Assembly (NCBI GenBank): GCA_017547145.1
Contig: JAFYQJ010000005.1
Location: 124,001 to 188,000 of the forward strand
Source of the DNA: Paludibacteraceae bacterium
GTDB lineage: Bacteria > Bacteroidota > Bacteroidia > Bacteroidales > Paludibacteraceae
Length of the DNA: 64,000 nt
Direction of reading: 5' to 3'
Below, piece after piece: positions 30,260 to 40,027 of this stretch. The notes under the pieces were generated by a model. The model did no database searches. It was not told the origin of the DNA and saw nothing but the letters and a program-made list of their open reading frames with translations. Position 1 is the stretch's first letter, and each line of letters starts with the position of its first letter. The position numbers and the translations under genes are program-made.

Positions 30260-30280
30260 CTATATAAAATTTTAGTTTTG

Positions 30281-30817
30281 TTATTCTTTCTCTTTTATAA
30301 AATCGATACATTCCTCTACCGAATTACAAACATGCAAATACGAAGTTCTAACGTATCCAAGTTGTTCTTCTTTCATTCGGCGTATTTGTTGCAAAATGCC
30401 ATCGTAATAGCCATCAACGTTTACAAGAATTACTTGCAATTCGTTGTAACCAAGCATTGCTGACGATATCGTATCAAACATTTCGTCAAAAGTACCAAAT
30501 CCACCCGGCAACACCACACAAACATCAGAATAGTCCTTTAGTAACTCCTTTCGTTCCGCTAGTGTATCAACACAAAGCAACTCATCGCAAATATCCGACT
30601 TCCGCCCTTTATCAATCACATTTTGAGGCACTATACCAACTATGTAACCACCTTCTTCGCGTACCGCTTGTGCTACAGCATCCATCAATCCACCCGTTGC
30701 TCCACCATACACTAACGTATGCTCGTTTTGAGCAATCCAAATGCCCAAACTTCTTGCTTGAAGTTTAAACTGGTCGGACACAAGGTCACTTGAGGCACAA
30801 AATACAGCGATATTCAT
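30281..30817 (-). CDS. LOG family protein (TIGR00730 type)
   Basis: This 178 aa Rossmann-fold protein belongs to the LOG family. The PGGFGTFDE motif (104-112) and LVYGGATGGLMDAVAQAV (35-52) are the signature of nucleoside 5'-monophosphate phosphoribohydrolases that release a free base from AMP-type nucleotides. Older annotations call such proteins lysine decarboxylases, which is wrong. It lies 4 bases after gyrB in the same direction. Confidence 0.9.
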   Translation of the reverse strand: MNIAVFCASSDLVSDQFKLQARSLGIWIAQNEHTLVYGGATGGLMDAVAQAVREEGGYIVGIVPQNVIDKGRKSDICDELLCVDTLAERKELLKDYSDVCVVLPGGFGTFDEMFDTISSAMLGYNELQVILVNVDGYYDGILQQIRRMKEEQLGYVRTSYLHVCNSVEECIDFIKEKE

Positions 30818-30821
30818 TCTA

Positions 30822-32780
30822 TTAAGCGTCTATATTAGCGTAAGTTGCATTTTCTTCGATAAACACACGGCGAGGTTCAACTTCATCGCCCATAAGCATT
30901 GAGAATATTCTATCTGCCTCGGCCGCATTTTCGATAGTTACTTGCTTCAACACCCTACCTTCTGGCGAAAGCGTTGTTTCACGAAGTTGCTCAGGATTCA
31001 TTTCTCCAAGACCTTTATAGCGTTGTGAATGAATACCTTGCTCGCTACCATTACCATATTTACTAATAAATGCCAATCGTTGTTCATCGTTCCAACAGTA
31101 CTCTTTCACTTTACCTTTTGTACACAAATAAAGTGGCGGAGTTGCAATAAACACGTGTCCTTCCTCAATCAAAGGACGCATGTGACGGAAGAAGAATGTC
31201 AAAAGCAATGTTGCAATGTGACTACCATCCACGTCGGCATCGGTCATAATTATCACTTTATGATAACGAAGTTTTGAAATATTCAAAGCCATCGGATCTT
31301 CTTCTGTCCCAATGGTTACACCAAGTGCAGTGTAAATGTTTCGAATAGTTTCGCTCTCTAGCACTTTGTGATGCATTGCTTTCTCTACGTTCAAAATTTT
31401 TCCTCGAAGCGGAAGAATTGCTTGGAATTTAGAGTCACGACCTTGCTTTGCCGAACCTCCTGCAGAGTCACCCTCCACAAGGAACAATTCACATTTCGAA
31501 GGATCGCGCAATGAACAATCGGATAATTTTCCAGGGAGGCCACCGCCTCCCATTGGCGATTTGCGTTGTACCAAATCACGAGCTTTGCGAGCTGCAATAC
31601 GAGCTTGTGCCGCCAACACAACTTTATCAACAATCATCTTAGCTTCTTTTGGATGTTCTTCCAAATAAGCAGAAAGTGTTTCATTTATTGCAACTTGTAC
31701 AACACCAGAAACCTCGCTATTACCAAGTTTTGTTTTTGTTTGTCCTTCGAATTGTGGTTCTGCTACTTTCACCGAAATCACTGCAGTCAAACCCTCACGG
31801 AAGTCATTAGGGTCAATCTCTACTTTTGCTTTTTCGAGCAATTTATTTTCTTCGGCATATTTTTTCAACGTACGAGTCAAACCTGCACGAAAACCTGCCA
31901 AATGTGTACCACCTTCGTGCGTATTGATATTGTTTACATACGAATGCAAGTTTTCGTTGTACGAAGTATTGTAAGTCATCGCCACTTCAACAGGAATTCC
32001 TGCTTTTTCGGTTTCGATATGAATAACATCTGGAATAAGTTTTTCTCTCGTATTATCCAAATATTTCACAAACTCCACCAAACCAAATTCTGAATAAAAC
32101 TCCTCGTGTTTTGGTTCTTGTTGTCCTTCCGCCAAACGTTCGTCAGTTAACGACAAGCGAATTCCAGCATTCAAATAAGCCAATTCTCGCAAACGAGCCG
32201 CCAGGGTAGAATATTTGTAAATAGTTTCAGTAAAGATTTCAGCATCTGGCCAAAAAGTTACTTTTGTTCCTGTATAATCAGCATCACCTATAACTTTTAC
32301 TGATTCCACAGGATTTCCACGCATATATTCTTGCATATGCAATTTACCTTCACGAGCCACTTCTACGTGAAGTTTTGTAGAAAGAGCATTCACACAACTC
32401 ACACCCACACCATGCAAACCTCCAGACACTTTGTAACTGCCTTTGTCAAATTTACCACCTGCGTGAAGCACAGTCATTACCACCTCAAGAGCCGAACGAC
32501 CTTCTTTTTCGTGCATATCCACAGGAATACCACGACCATTATCTTTAACCGAAATTGAATTATCTTTGTGAATTGTTACATCAATCGTATTACAATAACC
32601 AGCAAGTGCCTCGTCAATAGAGTTATCTACCACCTCATAAACCAAATGATGCAAACCTTTTTCGCTAATATCCCCAATATACATTGCAGGACGCTTACGC
32701 ACCGCTTCTAAACCTTCTAAAACTTGAATATTGCTAGCACCATAATTTTCGACCGCATTTAGTTTTTTTTCTTCTGCCAT
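30822..32780 (-). CDS. gyrB: DNA gyrase subunit B
   Basis: This is GyrB, the ATPase subunit of gyrase, 652 aa long. The GHKL ATPase motifs are EVVDNSIDEALAGYC, DNGRGIPVDMH and GGLHGVGVSCVNALS; the Toprim domain carries EGDSAGGSAKQGRD and IIMTDADVDGSHI, and the C-terminus ends in the GyrA-contact region with QRYKGLGEMNPEQL. The start is ATG 32780. It has a consensus promoter at 32812-32841. Confidence 0.98.
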   Translation of the reverse strand: MAEEKKLNAVENYGASNIQVLEGLEAVRKRPAMYIGDISEKGLHHLVYEVVDNSIDEALAGYCNTIDVTIHKDNSISVKDNGRGIPVDMHEKEGRSALEVVMTVLHAGGKFDKGSYKVSGGLHGVGVSCVNALSTKLHVEVAREGKLHMQEYMRGNPVESVKVIGDADYTGTKVTFWPDAEIFTETIYKYSTLAARLRELAYLNAGIRLSLTDERLAEGQQEPKHEEFYSEFGLVEFVKYLDNTREKLIPDVIHIETEKAGIPVEVAMTYNTSYNENLHSYVNNINTHEGGTHLAGFRAGLTRTLKKYAEENKLLEKAKVEIDPNDFREGLTAVISVKVAEPQFEGQTKTKLGNSEVSGVVQVAINETLSAYLEEHPKEAKMIVDKVVLAAQARIAARKARDLVQRKSPMGGGGLPGKLSDCSLRDPSKCELFLVEGDSAGGSAKQGRDSKFQAILPLRGKILNVEKAMHHKVLESETIRNIYTALGVTIGTEEDPMALNISKLRYHKVIIMTDADVDGSHIATLLLTFFFRHMRPLIEEGHVFIATPPLYLCTKGKVKEYCWNDEQRLAFISKYGNGSEQGIHSQRYKGLGEMNPEQLRETTLSPEGRVLKQVTIENAAEADRIFSMLMGDEVEPRRVFIEENATYANIDA

Positions 32781-32811
32781 TTTATAAAATTCTTTTTTTA
32801 CTTTAAACGGA

Positions 32812-32841
32812 CAAATTTACAATTTTAATCGAAATCCACAA
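32812..32841 (-). promoter_or_regulatory. Bacteroidota-type promoter of gyrB
   Basis: On the minus strand TTG (32839-32841), 19 bases, then TAAATTTG (32812-32819) match the phylum consensus. The gyrB start codon lies about 32 bases downstream. Confidence 0.8.
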
Positions 32842-32865
32842 TCATTTTTCTCGTAAAAAACAAGT

Positions 32866-33063
32866 TCAATTATCAGTTTTTTTAAGAACTTTCTCTACTT
32901 CACTTTCCACCGAATGAAGCTTTTTTTTACAAAAATCAACCAACTCCACCGCTTCTTTTATTCTAACAGAAAGTTCATCTACACCTAATTGATTTTCTTG
33001 TAAATCGTTCAATATAGATTCTAAGTGCAATTTTGCTTCATCATAAGTCATCTTCTTTTTCAT
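32866..33063 (-). CDS. xseB: Exodeoxyribonuclease VII small subunit
   Basis: This is XseB, 65 aa, which assembles on XseA to form exonuclease VII for single-stranded DNA. MTYDEAKLHLESILNDLQENQLGVDELSVRIKEAVELVDFCKKKL is a good match to the two-helix family. It follows xseA by 14 bases on the same strand. Confidence 0.93.
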   Translation of the reverse strand: MKKKMTYDEAKLHLESILNDLQENQLGVDELSVRIKEAVELVDFCKKKLHSVESEVEKVLKKTDN

Positions 33064-33077
33064 AATTTCTAATTTTA

Positions 33078-34304
33078 TTATTCGATTAAAGCTTTTTTTA
33101 TTCCATCGTTAAAAACAATTTTAATACTATCATCCGATCGTAAATCAGTTGAATTAGCAATGTAGTTATCGTCTTTTAAAATCAACGCGTATCCTTTCTT
33201 TAAAACATTTTCAGGAGAATTTGCATCTAAAATTTTTCTTGTTTGAGCCAAAAATGTTTCTTCATTTTTAATTTTCATTTTCAACATCAATTGCAATTTT
33301 GCATAAATATCATCAAATGCAACTCTCTGATTTAACAAATTATATTTTGCAGAAACCGACAACGTACTAATAGCATTTAACAAAGATAATCGCTCCAAAT
33401 TTATCTTTTCGGACCCTATATTTATAATTTGCTGCAACAAATCGTCCATTCCCAACTCAAACAAATGTATTCTTTCAATCAAAAAATCAGCAGCTGCTGT
33501 AGGCGTATTTACTCGCGTATTTGCAATCATATCCAATATTGTATTATCACGCTGATGCCCAATACCACAAATTACCGGCAAAGGGAATTGAGCCAAATGC
33601 GATGCTAATTTATACGAATCAAAACTTGCCAAATCCGATGTAGCACCACCTCCTCTTATTAAAACAACAACATCGTATTGATCTATACTTTCATATATTT
33701 CATCAAAAGCTGCAACAACAGATGTTTCCACCTGATTTCCTTGCATTATTGCAGAGAATAACTGTACAGAAAAACCATAGCCATATTTATTATTTTTCAA
33801 CTGATGCAAAAAATCACCATAGCCTGCCGCTGTAGCCGAAGATATAATTGCGATACGTTGTGGGACTTTTGGCAAGGGGAGTTCTTTATTCATATCCCAA
33901 ACTCCATCTGCCATCAACCGCTCTATAATAATTTGCTTACGCAAAGCCACATCGCCTAAAGTATAAGCTGGGTCTATATCAGTTATCACCAAACTCATCC
34001 CATAAAGCTCATGAAATTCAACTCTACACAACACTGAAATTTTTATCCCCTCTTGCAATGATATTTGCGTTACAGACTCAAAATAAGGTTTTAACATCCT
34101 ATAATTAGAAGCCCAAATTATTGCTTTTTGCTTAGCCACTATAAACTCATCTGCACCTTTTTCTACCAATTCCAAATAGCAAATTCCACTTGCATTCTCA
34201 TGTATTTCATTTATTTCTGCATGAACCCAAAGCGGTATTGAGAGTGAATTCTTCACCCACTCTTTAACCCTCAAATTCAACTCTAACAAGGAAATAGAAG
34301 ACAT
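33078..34304 (-). CDS. xseA: Exodeoxyribonuclease VII large subunit
   Basis: This is XseA, the catalytic subunit of exonuclease VII, 408 aa from ATG 34304 (MSSISLLELNLRVKEWV); a GTG at 34310 would add two residues. The N-terminal OB-fold (WVHAEINEIHENASGICYLELVEK) is followed by the catalytic domain with IISSATAAGYGDFLHQL, VVLIRGGGATSDLASFDS and CGIGHQRDNTILDMIANTRVNTPTAAADF, then a coiled-coil region. It is paired with xseB. Confidence 0.95.
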   Translation of the reverse strand: MSSISLLELNLRVKEWVKNSLSIPLWVHAEINEIHENASGICYLELVEKGADEFIVAKQKAIIWASNYRMLKPYFESVTQISLQEGIKISVLCRVEFHELYGMSLVITDIDPAYTLGDVALRKQIIIERLMADGVWDMNKELPLPKVPQRIAIISSATAAGYGDFLHQLKNNKYGYGFSVQLFSAIMQGNQVETSVVAAFDEIYESIDQYDVVVLIRGGGATSDLASFDSYKLASHLAQFPLPVICGIGHQRDNTILDMIANTRVNTPTAAADFLIERIHLFELGMDDLLQQIINIGSEKINLERLSLLNAISTLSVSAKYNLLNQRVAFDDIYAKLQLMLKMKIKNEETFLAQTRKILDANSPENVLKKGYALILKDDNYIANSTDLRSDDSIKIVFNDGIKKALIE

Positions 34305-34306
34305 TA

Positions 34307-35899
34307 TCACTTCTTTATTATTTTTTTAACAAAACATTCGGTTTCGCTTTTTATACAAAGCAGATAAACACCACTTTTCCAATCACTTGCATCTATCTGA
34401 ACATCCTCAACCATATCCGATAAAAAGACACAATTCCCCATTAAATCATAAATAGAAACTACTGCTTTTTTAGGTAAAAAAAACCGCAACATAGCAGAAA
34501 ACGGATTTGGAGAAACCACAATTTCCACATTCTCTATATCTTCTATTTTTGAGATAACACTATTATAAGTTTTGTAAAAATCAGGGATACCATAACCAAG
34601 CTTATTATCAGGATTTTCAAACTGAGACGAATTAGCCTTTAGCAAATCTATTATCTGCATATTAGTTAAATTTGGCAAAGCCTGCCAAAGACAAGCCACT
34701 GCCCCTGCTATAATAGGAGATGCAAACGAAGTCCCAACACTTCCATAAATATTCCCTGCCGTACCCATAACATAAGCATCGTAGGCTATACTACAAACCG
34801 TAGGCTTTATTCTATTATCAGATGTAGGTCCATAGGAACTAAATGAGCAATGCATCCCTGAATACCCCACACCACCAACCGTAACTATACTATCTGCATC
34901 GGCAGGTGCCGATATATAATGCCACGAATTACTACCATCGTTGCCAGCACTATTTACTACCAACATACCTTTTCTTGCAGCCATAGTTGCTGCAATGGAA
35001 ATACGAGCAGTTCGACCATTCATATCTTCATACGAGAAATTCATATTAGAATCGTCAAACGTAGAATACCCTAACGAAGAATTTACAACATCAACACCGA
35101 CACTATCAGCAAACTCAATTGCACGAACCCAATTATCCAATTCAAGCAGCGATTCAGTAGCATCATCTTCCGTACGAAGCAACCAATAAGAAGCTTGAGG
35201 TGCTGCTCCTACCATTACATTAGGAACATTTGCCGCCATCGTAGAAAGCACCGCAAGTCCGTGAGCATGCTGTCTATACACATCCGACGAAGCATCTACG
35301 AAGTCACGAACTCCAAGCAAGCGATTAAACACGCGCAGAGAATCAAAAGCAGACAACCTATCCACATTTGCAAATCCCGCATCCAATATTGCGACATGAA
35401 TTCCATCACCCTTATACCCCAATTTATGCAAAGCATCCAACCTATGAAAACTATTTTGCCGAAAAGCAGAATCAACAAATTCTTCCGAATGCCTTAACAT
35501 CGGCATTTTATTACGAAAAACACGAGAAGAACTATATTTTTTAGTCAGTTGAAGTAAAGCGACACATGACAATTCTCTTATTTTTGGAATAACATCAATA
35601 GTATCTTCCAAACTTATCGTTGCACCATTGAGCCAACGGCTTGTTCCAACAATAGTAGCACCTAACAGCTTTAAAGAATCAACATAATTAGGATTTACAG
35701 GCAAATCGCTCTCATCAAGTTCAAAACCTTGCCTTATGCGACGCTGCAAAGAGCGTTCCGACAAAAAATCTAAAGGATAGTCCACCGAATAAGGCGAATT
35801 TTTCTTATCAGTAAAAGCCACCCAAAACATATAATTTTGAGCAGATAAACAAGAAAAAATATTCAAAAAAAGTACTAATAAAATAGATTTACGAAACAC
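34307..35899 (-). CDS. Subtilisin-like S8 serine peptidase with type IX sorting domain
   Basis: This 530 aa secreted protease starts at GTG 35899 (MFRKSILLVLFLNIFSCLSAQ, a signal peptide). No in-frame ATG lies before it. The S8 catalytic residues are Asp173 in VAILDAG, His213 in HAHG, the oxyanion Asn320 in VNSAGN and Ser391 in GTSFASP. The last 70 residues (VVSPNPFSAMLRFFLP...SGVYLLCIKS...KKIIKK) are a type A type IX secretion C-terminal domain. It would therefore be exported and attached to the cell surface or released. The substrate is unknown. It precedes xseA by two bases. Confidence 0.93.
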   Translation of the reverse strand: MFRKSILLVLFLNIFSCLSAQNYMFWVAFTDKKNSPYSVDYPLDFLSERSLQRRIRQGFELDESDLPVNPNYVDSLKLLGATIVGTSRWLNGATISLEDTIDVIPKIRELSCVALLQLTKKYSSSRVFRNKMPMLRHSEEFVDSAFRQNSFHRLDALHKLGYKGDGIHVAILDAGFANVDRLSAFDSLRVFNRLLGVRDFVDASSDVYRQHAHGLAVLSTMAANVPNVMVGAAPQASYWLLRTEDDATESLLELDNWVRAIEFADSVGVDVVNSSLGYSTFDDSNMNFSYEDMNGRTARISIAATMAARKGMLVVNSAGNDGSNSWHYISAPADADSIVTVGGVGYSGMHCSFSSYGPTSDNRIKPTVCSIAYDAYVMGTAGNIYGSVGTSFASPIIAGAVACLWQALPNLTNMQIIDLLKANSSQFENPDNKLGYGIPDFYKTYNSVISKIEDIENVEIVVSPNPFSAMLRFFLPKKAVVSIYDLMGNCVFLSDMVEDVQIDASDWKSGVYLLCIKSETECFVKKIIKK

Positions 35900-35952
35900 G
35901 TCGCATTGATTTTATTTTCTACAAACAAAGATAAAAAACTCTTCAGAAAGAG

Positions 35953-37062
35953 TTAACGAAAAATCCTATTTTTCCACATTTTACGAGCAAAAAAACCTCC
36001 AAACAGCGACGAAACAACATAAACAGGATACAACAACGAAAGTAAAAAAGTAAATCTACACAACTTTCGTTCAGCAAAAAATGATAACGTTTTGTACATA
36101 AAAAACGTATCAACAGCAAACTTTACAAAGAAAAACAACAAAAAAATATAAAATGCCTTAACCGAAAAACAAGAACATATTCCCCACAGCAAAATTACTA
36201 ACACAGAAAAAAATACTAATAAAGCAACAACAATAGTTTGCATATCGGTATAATACAAACTTTTCGAAGTCCAACGGCTACGCTGATGAAAAAATTCTTT
36301 CAAAGTTGAGCAAACATTTGTCATCACAACAGTTTTCTCATTTTTAATAAATCGAATATTGCCCCCCATTTCTTTTAACGCAAAAAGCAAAAATTCATCA
36401 TCGCCAGAAGGTGTTTTCATACAAAGTTTTTCTTTTGCGTTTTTCCACGCCGCCCTTGTAAATGCTACATTAGCACCATTACACATGATAGGACAACCTA
36501 AGCCCACCGCTCCAACTGTAGATGCTTGAAGCGAGAGAAACTCCAACGCTTGTAACGCCTCAAACATAGATGATTCATAACACATACGCACACCTCCCAA
36601 AATCATATCAGCATGCGTAGAATTGTAATAATCGACAAACGTTTCTATATGCTTCTCGCTCAACAAACAATCGGCATCTGTACAACAAATCAATTCTCCC
36701 GAAACACCATCAATAGCCTCTCGAAAAGCATTTTTCTTCCCTATCTTTTGTGGGACAAACACCCTCACATCCCGATGTTGTTTTGCGTATTCTGCCAACA
36801 AATCAGCAGTTTGGTCCGTAGAATGATCATTAGCAAAAACTACCTCAAAATTTTTATAAGATTGCGACGAAATAGATGCCAACAGCGATGGCAAATTTTG
36901 TTCTTCGTTGCGACAACAAACTACCAAAGAAACCCTCGGTGTTTGTTTAAGTTTTTTTTCGGGCATAAAATTTGGAATTCGTTGCCATCCCACCCAAAAA
37001 GCAATTATCATTGCCACATAAAGCAACAAAACCAAACACGATATAAAAAACAGCAATTGCAT
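35953..37062 (-). CDS. Membrane-bound family 2 glycosyltransferase
   Basis: This 369 aa protein has one N-terminal membrane segment (LLFFISCLVLLLYVAMIIAFWVGW), a GT2 catalytic domain (SLVVCCRNEEQNLPSLLASI, FANDHSTDQT, CCTDADCLL, SGDDEFLLFAL, and QRSRWTSKS as the QxxRW-type motif) and about three C-terminal membrane segments. It resembles processive or lipid-linked GT2 enzymes that act at the inner face of the membrane. Its sugar and product are unknown. It is four bases from comF. Confidence 0.88.
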   Translation of the reverse strand: MQLLFFISCLVLLLYVAMIIAFWVGWQRIPNFMPEKKLKQTPRVSLVVCCRNEEQNLPSLLASISSQSYKNFEVVFANDHSTDQTADLLAEYAKQHRDVRVFVPQKIGKKNAFREAIDGVSGELICCTDADCLLSEKHIETFVDYYNSTHADMILGGVRMCYESSMFEALQALEFLSLQASTVGAVGLGCPIMCNGANVAFTRAAWKNAKEKLCMKTPSGDDEFLLFALKEMGGNIRFIKNEKTVVMTNVCSTLKEFFHQRSRWTSKSLYYTDMQTIVVALLVFFSVLVILLWGICSCFSVKAFYIFLLFFFVKFAVDTFFMYKTLSFFAERKLCRFTFLLSLLYPVYVVSSLFGGFFARKMWKNRIFR

Positions 37063-37065
37063 ATT

Positions 37066-37764
37066 TTAAGCAGATGCCAATGTAAAAATCGATACCCTAC
37101 AATTTGATTTTTTCAACGCTTGTACGCACGCAATCAATGTTGAACCTGTGGTTAAAACATCATCAACAAGCAAAACGTGCTTTCCCTCAAACGTTTCAAC
37201 ATTTTCCACATCAAATATTCCATTCGTATTTTCCCAACGTTCGTAAACTGATTTTTTCGTTTGTGTAGGATTTTCTATTGCACGAAACAACGTTTTCTTC
37301 TCAACAGGAATTTTTAGCACCGCCGACAACCCTTCAGCAATACATTCGCTTTGATTGTATCCTCGCTTTCGCAACTTATTCGGGTGCAATGGCACTGGCA
37401 CTATATAGTCAAACTCGCGGAATGCCTCCGCCTCCAACAAATCCATTGCTGCGTAACGTCCAACAACTTCGCCCACATCCGTGCGTTTGCTATATTTAAG
37501 CAAATGCAAAAGATGCCTATATGGCGAGCCTTTTTGAAAGAAAAAAAATGCCGTTGCACGTCCTATATCTGCCTTACCCCAAAAGCGTTTTTCGAGTACA
37601 TTATCAGGCAATAAATGGTAATTTGTACGAGGAATTTTGTATAAACATTTCAAACACAAAACTTGCTCCGTAGGTTGCAGATTCTCACCACAAATCACAC
37701 ATTGATTTGGGAATACCAAGTCGAACAGATTACGCAATATTTCTAACACTCGCACTCGAAACAT
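37066..37764 (-). CDS. ComF family phosphoribosyltransferase-like protein
   Basis: This 232 aa protein has an N-terminal zinc-ribbon (CVICGENLQPTEQVLCLKC) followed by a phosphoribosyltransferase-like domain with the PRPP-binding VLLVDDVLTTGSTL near residue 200. In naturally competent bacteria ComF is needed for DNA uptake, but the family is widespread in non-competent bacteria, so the role here is unknown. It lies between dusB and the GT2 gene. Confidence 0.9.
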   Translation of the reverse strand: MFRVRVLEILRNLFDLVFPNQCVICGENLQPTEQVLCLKCLYKIPRTNYHLLPDNVLEKRFWGKADIGRATAFFFFQKGSPYRHLLHLLKYSKRTDVGEVVGRYAAMDLLEAEAFREFDYIVPVPLHPNKLRKRGYNQSECIAEGLSAVLKIPVEKKTLFRAIENPTQTKKSVYERWENTNGIFDVENVETFEGKHVLLVDDVLTTGSTLIACVQALKKSNCRVSIFTLASA

Positions 37765-37768
37765 CTGC

Positions 37769-38743
37769 CTATATTTCTACGCCATCTATTATTTCAAACA
37801 AATCTTTCAGCGTTTCGGCACGAAGCATTGCTATACGTGTTTGCTTAAAGCCAGCAATGCCTTTAAACGTTGGCGTTACAGCCAAATGCCGACGAGAGTG
37901 AACAATGCCTCGTCGTTCGTCGGAAAGCCACTCTATATTTTTAAGAATATGCGTTTTGAGCAACTCTTTTTGCCATGCAAATGTATGAGGCTCTGCATGA
38001 CAGCCCGTAGCAAGAAAATGCTTAATCTCCTCAAAAATCCATGGGCGACCTATACTTCCACGCCCAATCATGACGGCATCTACACCATATCGCTCGAAAC
38101 ACTCTTTAGCTCGTTCGGGCGTCGTAACGTCGCCATTGCCTATTATTGGAATCTTTATGCGAGGATTATTTTTAACCTCGCCTATCAAGCTCCAATCGGC
38201 TTCGCCCGTATACATTTGAGCTCGGGTGCGACCGTGAATAGTGAGTGCCGCAATGCCACAATCTTGCAATTGCTCCGCCAACGAAACTATAATCTTATTA
38301 TCAGCATCCCAACCCAAGCGAGTTTTTACCGTGACAGGCGTGTTTACAGCTTTTACAACAGCCGATGTTATTTCTATCATTCTAGGAACATCGCGCAACA
38401 AACCTGCCCCAGCACCCTTGCCCGCCACTTTTTTTACAGGACAGCCAAAATTTATATCAATAATATCAGGTTTTACACTTTCTGCAATGCGAGCCGCCTC
38501 GGCCATTGTTTCTGCATCTTTGCCATATATTTGTATAGCAACGGGGCGTTCTTCGGCATTCAACGTAAGCTTCTGCTCCGTACGCTTCACATTGCGTATA
38601 AGTGCATCTGCGGAGACGAATTCCGTATAAACCATATCTGCACCAAAACGCTTGCACAACAAACGAAACGCAGGATCGGTTACATCTTCCATAGGTGCCA
38701 AAAAAAGTGGCTGATGCGGAAATTCTATATCGGCTATTTTCAT
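37769..38743 (-). CDS. dusB: tRNA-dihydrouridine synthase B
   Basis: This 324 aa FMN enzyme reduces uridine to dihydrouridine in tRNA D-loops. LFLAPMEDVTDPAFRLLC, the catalytic Cys motif INFGCPVKKVAGKGAGAGLLRD, VTVKTRLGW, LTIHGRTRAQMYTG, IIGNGDV and DAVMIGRGSIGRPWIF are the usual DusB motifs. The start is ATG 38743. A minus-strand TATCTTTG (38768-38775) may be its -7 element. Confidence 0.96.
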   Translation of the reverse strand: MKIADIEFPHQPLFLAPMEDVTDPAFRLLCKRFGADMVYTEFVSADALIRNVKRTEQKLTLNAEERPVAIQIYGKDAETMAEAARIAESVKPDIIDINFGCPVKKVAGKGAGAGLLRDVPRMIEITSAVVKAVNTPVTVKTRLGWDADNKIIVSLAEQLQDCGIAALTIHGRTRAQMYTGEADWSLIGEVKNNPRIKIPIIGNGDVTTPERAKECFERYGVDAVMIGRGSIGRPWIFEEIKHFLATGCHAEPHTFAWQKELLKTHILKNIEWLSDERRGIVHSRRHLAVTPTFKGIAGFKQTRIAMLRAETLKDLFEIIDGVEI

Positions 38744-38802
38744 ATTCTCATTTCGATTCTATGCTCACAAAGATATAAAAATAACCCCGAACACGCATAT
38801 AC

Positions 38803-38839
38803 AAAAAAAACAGAACGCCCCGAACCCATGAGCATTCTG
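38803..38839 (-). terminator. Terminator of the lipoprotein gene
   Basis: On the minus strand CAGAATGC pairs with GCGTTCTG (one mismatch) around a 13-base loop and is followed by eight U residues, about 25 bases after the stop codon at 38864. Confidence 0.7.
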
Positions 38840-38863
38840 CTTTTTTATAGAACCATATTATTT

Positions 38864-39772
38864 TTATTCACAAACTGCACGTACACAACGACCATGCCAA
38901 CGATAATCTCCATTCCAATAATAACCATCACCAAAATCTAAACCATAAGCAGCATCACCACTATGACTTAATTTTAGTTCTGAAGACCAATAACGTCCAA
39001 ATGCATTAAAATCATATACTCCCGTTCCTACTCCATAGCCAGCAGATGGCATAAAAATACTATTCCCATTAGAAGCAGTTACCTCGAAACCTTTAATTCC
39101 ATTAAGTATTTTTTCTGTCCAAACACATTGATTTTTAAGTTCTTCTAATTCTTCATTCGTTGGCATACGCCAAAACTCACCCATATTTACCGCAGCTGCA
39201 TCATCTTCTTTGTCAAGTGTAGTTTTTCCACTTTCATTGTTATATTTCAAGAAAGTACTACCACCATCTGTAGTGTCAAAATAAGTACTCCAAGCATAAT
39301 CGTCTTTTTCTTCAACCTCTCCCCAAGCATAATAACCTCCAAAATGATGAACACTATCTGCTCCAACATTACATTTTGCCCATTTTACACTTAAACCTAA
39401 ATCTACATAAGCATAATCAAACTCTGCTGTAAGCGTTAAGTTTTCTGTCATCGTAAGCATACGAGGATTTTCGGTATTCCCATCGCTCCATTTCACAAAC
39501 ACACAAGCCTCTTTCTTCGCAGTAGCTTCTATTATTACCTCTGTGTCTTTTTCGTAAGTGCCACCCTCGGTTACTGTTCCCATTGCTTCGTTAGAAGAAA
39601 GCAAAGTAAGTGTAAATGTTACAGGTGTTTCTTCTCCGCCATTGTTTTCCGTTGAGCTGTTTTGTTCACCTTGTGGGTCTTCAGGTTCGTTACCTTTATT
39701 GTCGCACGATGCGAATCCCAAACTCAATGCTGCAAAAAGCATTGCTACGAATAAAAATCGGTTTTTCTTCAT
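38864..39772 (-). CDS. Lipoprotein with InlB B-repeat-like and DUF1566/FISUMP-like domains
   Basis: This 302 aa protein starts at ATG 39772 (MKKNRFLFVAMLFAALSLGFASCDNKG) with a lipoprotein signal peptide ending at Cys. After a low-complexity linker comes an InlB B-repeat-like module (TLLSSNEAMGTVTEGGTYEKDTEVIIEATAKK...NLTLTAEF), then a Fibrobacter-type paralogous domain with YVDLGLSVKWAKCNVG, FGGYYAWGE, WRMPTNEELEEL and RYWSSE. It is probably displayed on the outer membrane; its role is unknown. A structured RNA lies just upstream. Confidence 0.85.
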   Translation of the reverse strand: MKKNRFLFVAMLFAALSLGFASCDNKGNEPEDPQGEQNSSTENNGGEETPVTFTLTLLSSNEAMGTVTEGGTYEKDTEVIIEATAKKEACVFVKWSDGNTENPRMLTMTENLTLTAEFDYAYVDLGLSVKWAKCNVGADSVHHFGGYYAWGEVEEKDDYAWSTYFDTTDGGSTFLKYNNESGKTTLDKEDDAAAVNMGEFWRMPTNEELEELKNQCVWTEKILNGIKGFEVTASNGNSIFMPSAGYGVGTGVYDFNAFGRYWSSELKLSHSGDAAYGLDFGDGYYWNGDYRWHGRCVRAVCE

Positions 39773-39821
39773 AAAAAAATAAATTTTAAAAATTAAACAA
39801 TAAAATCTCACTTATTGACAC

Positions 39822-39854
39822 AAAAAAAAAGCGTGAAACTCAACTGTTTCCCGC
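39822..39854 (-). terminator. Terminator of RNA copy A
   Basis: On the minus strand GCGGGAAAC pairs with GTTTCACGC (one mismatch) around a six-base loop and is followed by nine U residues. It ends 49 bases before the lipoprotein start codon. Confidence 0.75.
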
Positions 39855-40022
39855 TATCTGAGGTGTTTGGCATAACCTTGCTACACGAAATAAGTCAAGC
39901 CCACGCCAAAACGTGAGCATTTAACATTATTCTTTCGTAGCCTTTTAGTCGCCAAACTTTCAGATAGAAAGAAATAAAGCAAAATGCTTTTTTTAGTATG
40001 TCTTTTTGTTCCTTTTCAGAAC
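39822..40022 (-). ncRNA. Candidate rod-shaped structured RNA, copy A
   Basis: A 294-base gap between cinA and the lipoprotein gene holds a minus-strand transcript framed by a consensus promoter (40028-40057) and a terminator. It folds as a rod with internal loops: helix 1 39854-39861 with 39960-39967 (8 pairs), helix 2 39865-39871 with 39951-39957 (GUUUGGC/GCCAAAC), helix 3 39880-39890 with 39933-39941 (two bulged bases), and helix 4 39899-39905 with 39912-39918. A second copy with compensatory changes is at 51631-51868, which supports real structure. The size of about 200 bases, rod shape and own promoter resemble 6S-type or Bacteroidales-1 RNAs, but that is inference. Confidence 0.7.
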
Positions 40023-40027
40023 ATCAG

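Noticed and set aside
37841-38941. Long plus-strand ORF opposite dusB
   Set aside because: It has no family features, lies antisense to a well-conserved gene and has the amino acid pattern of a shadow frame.
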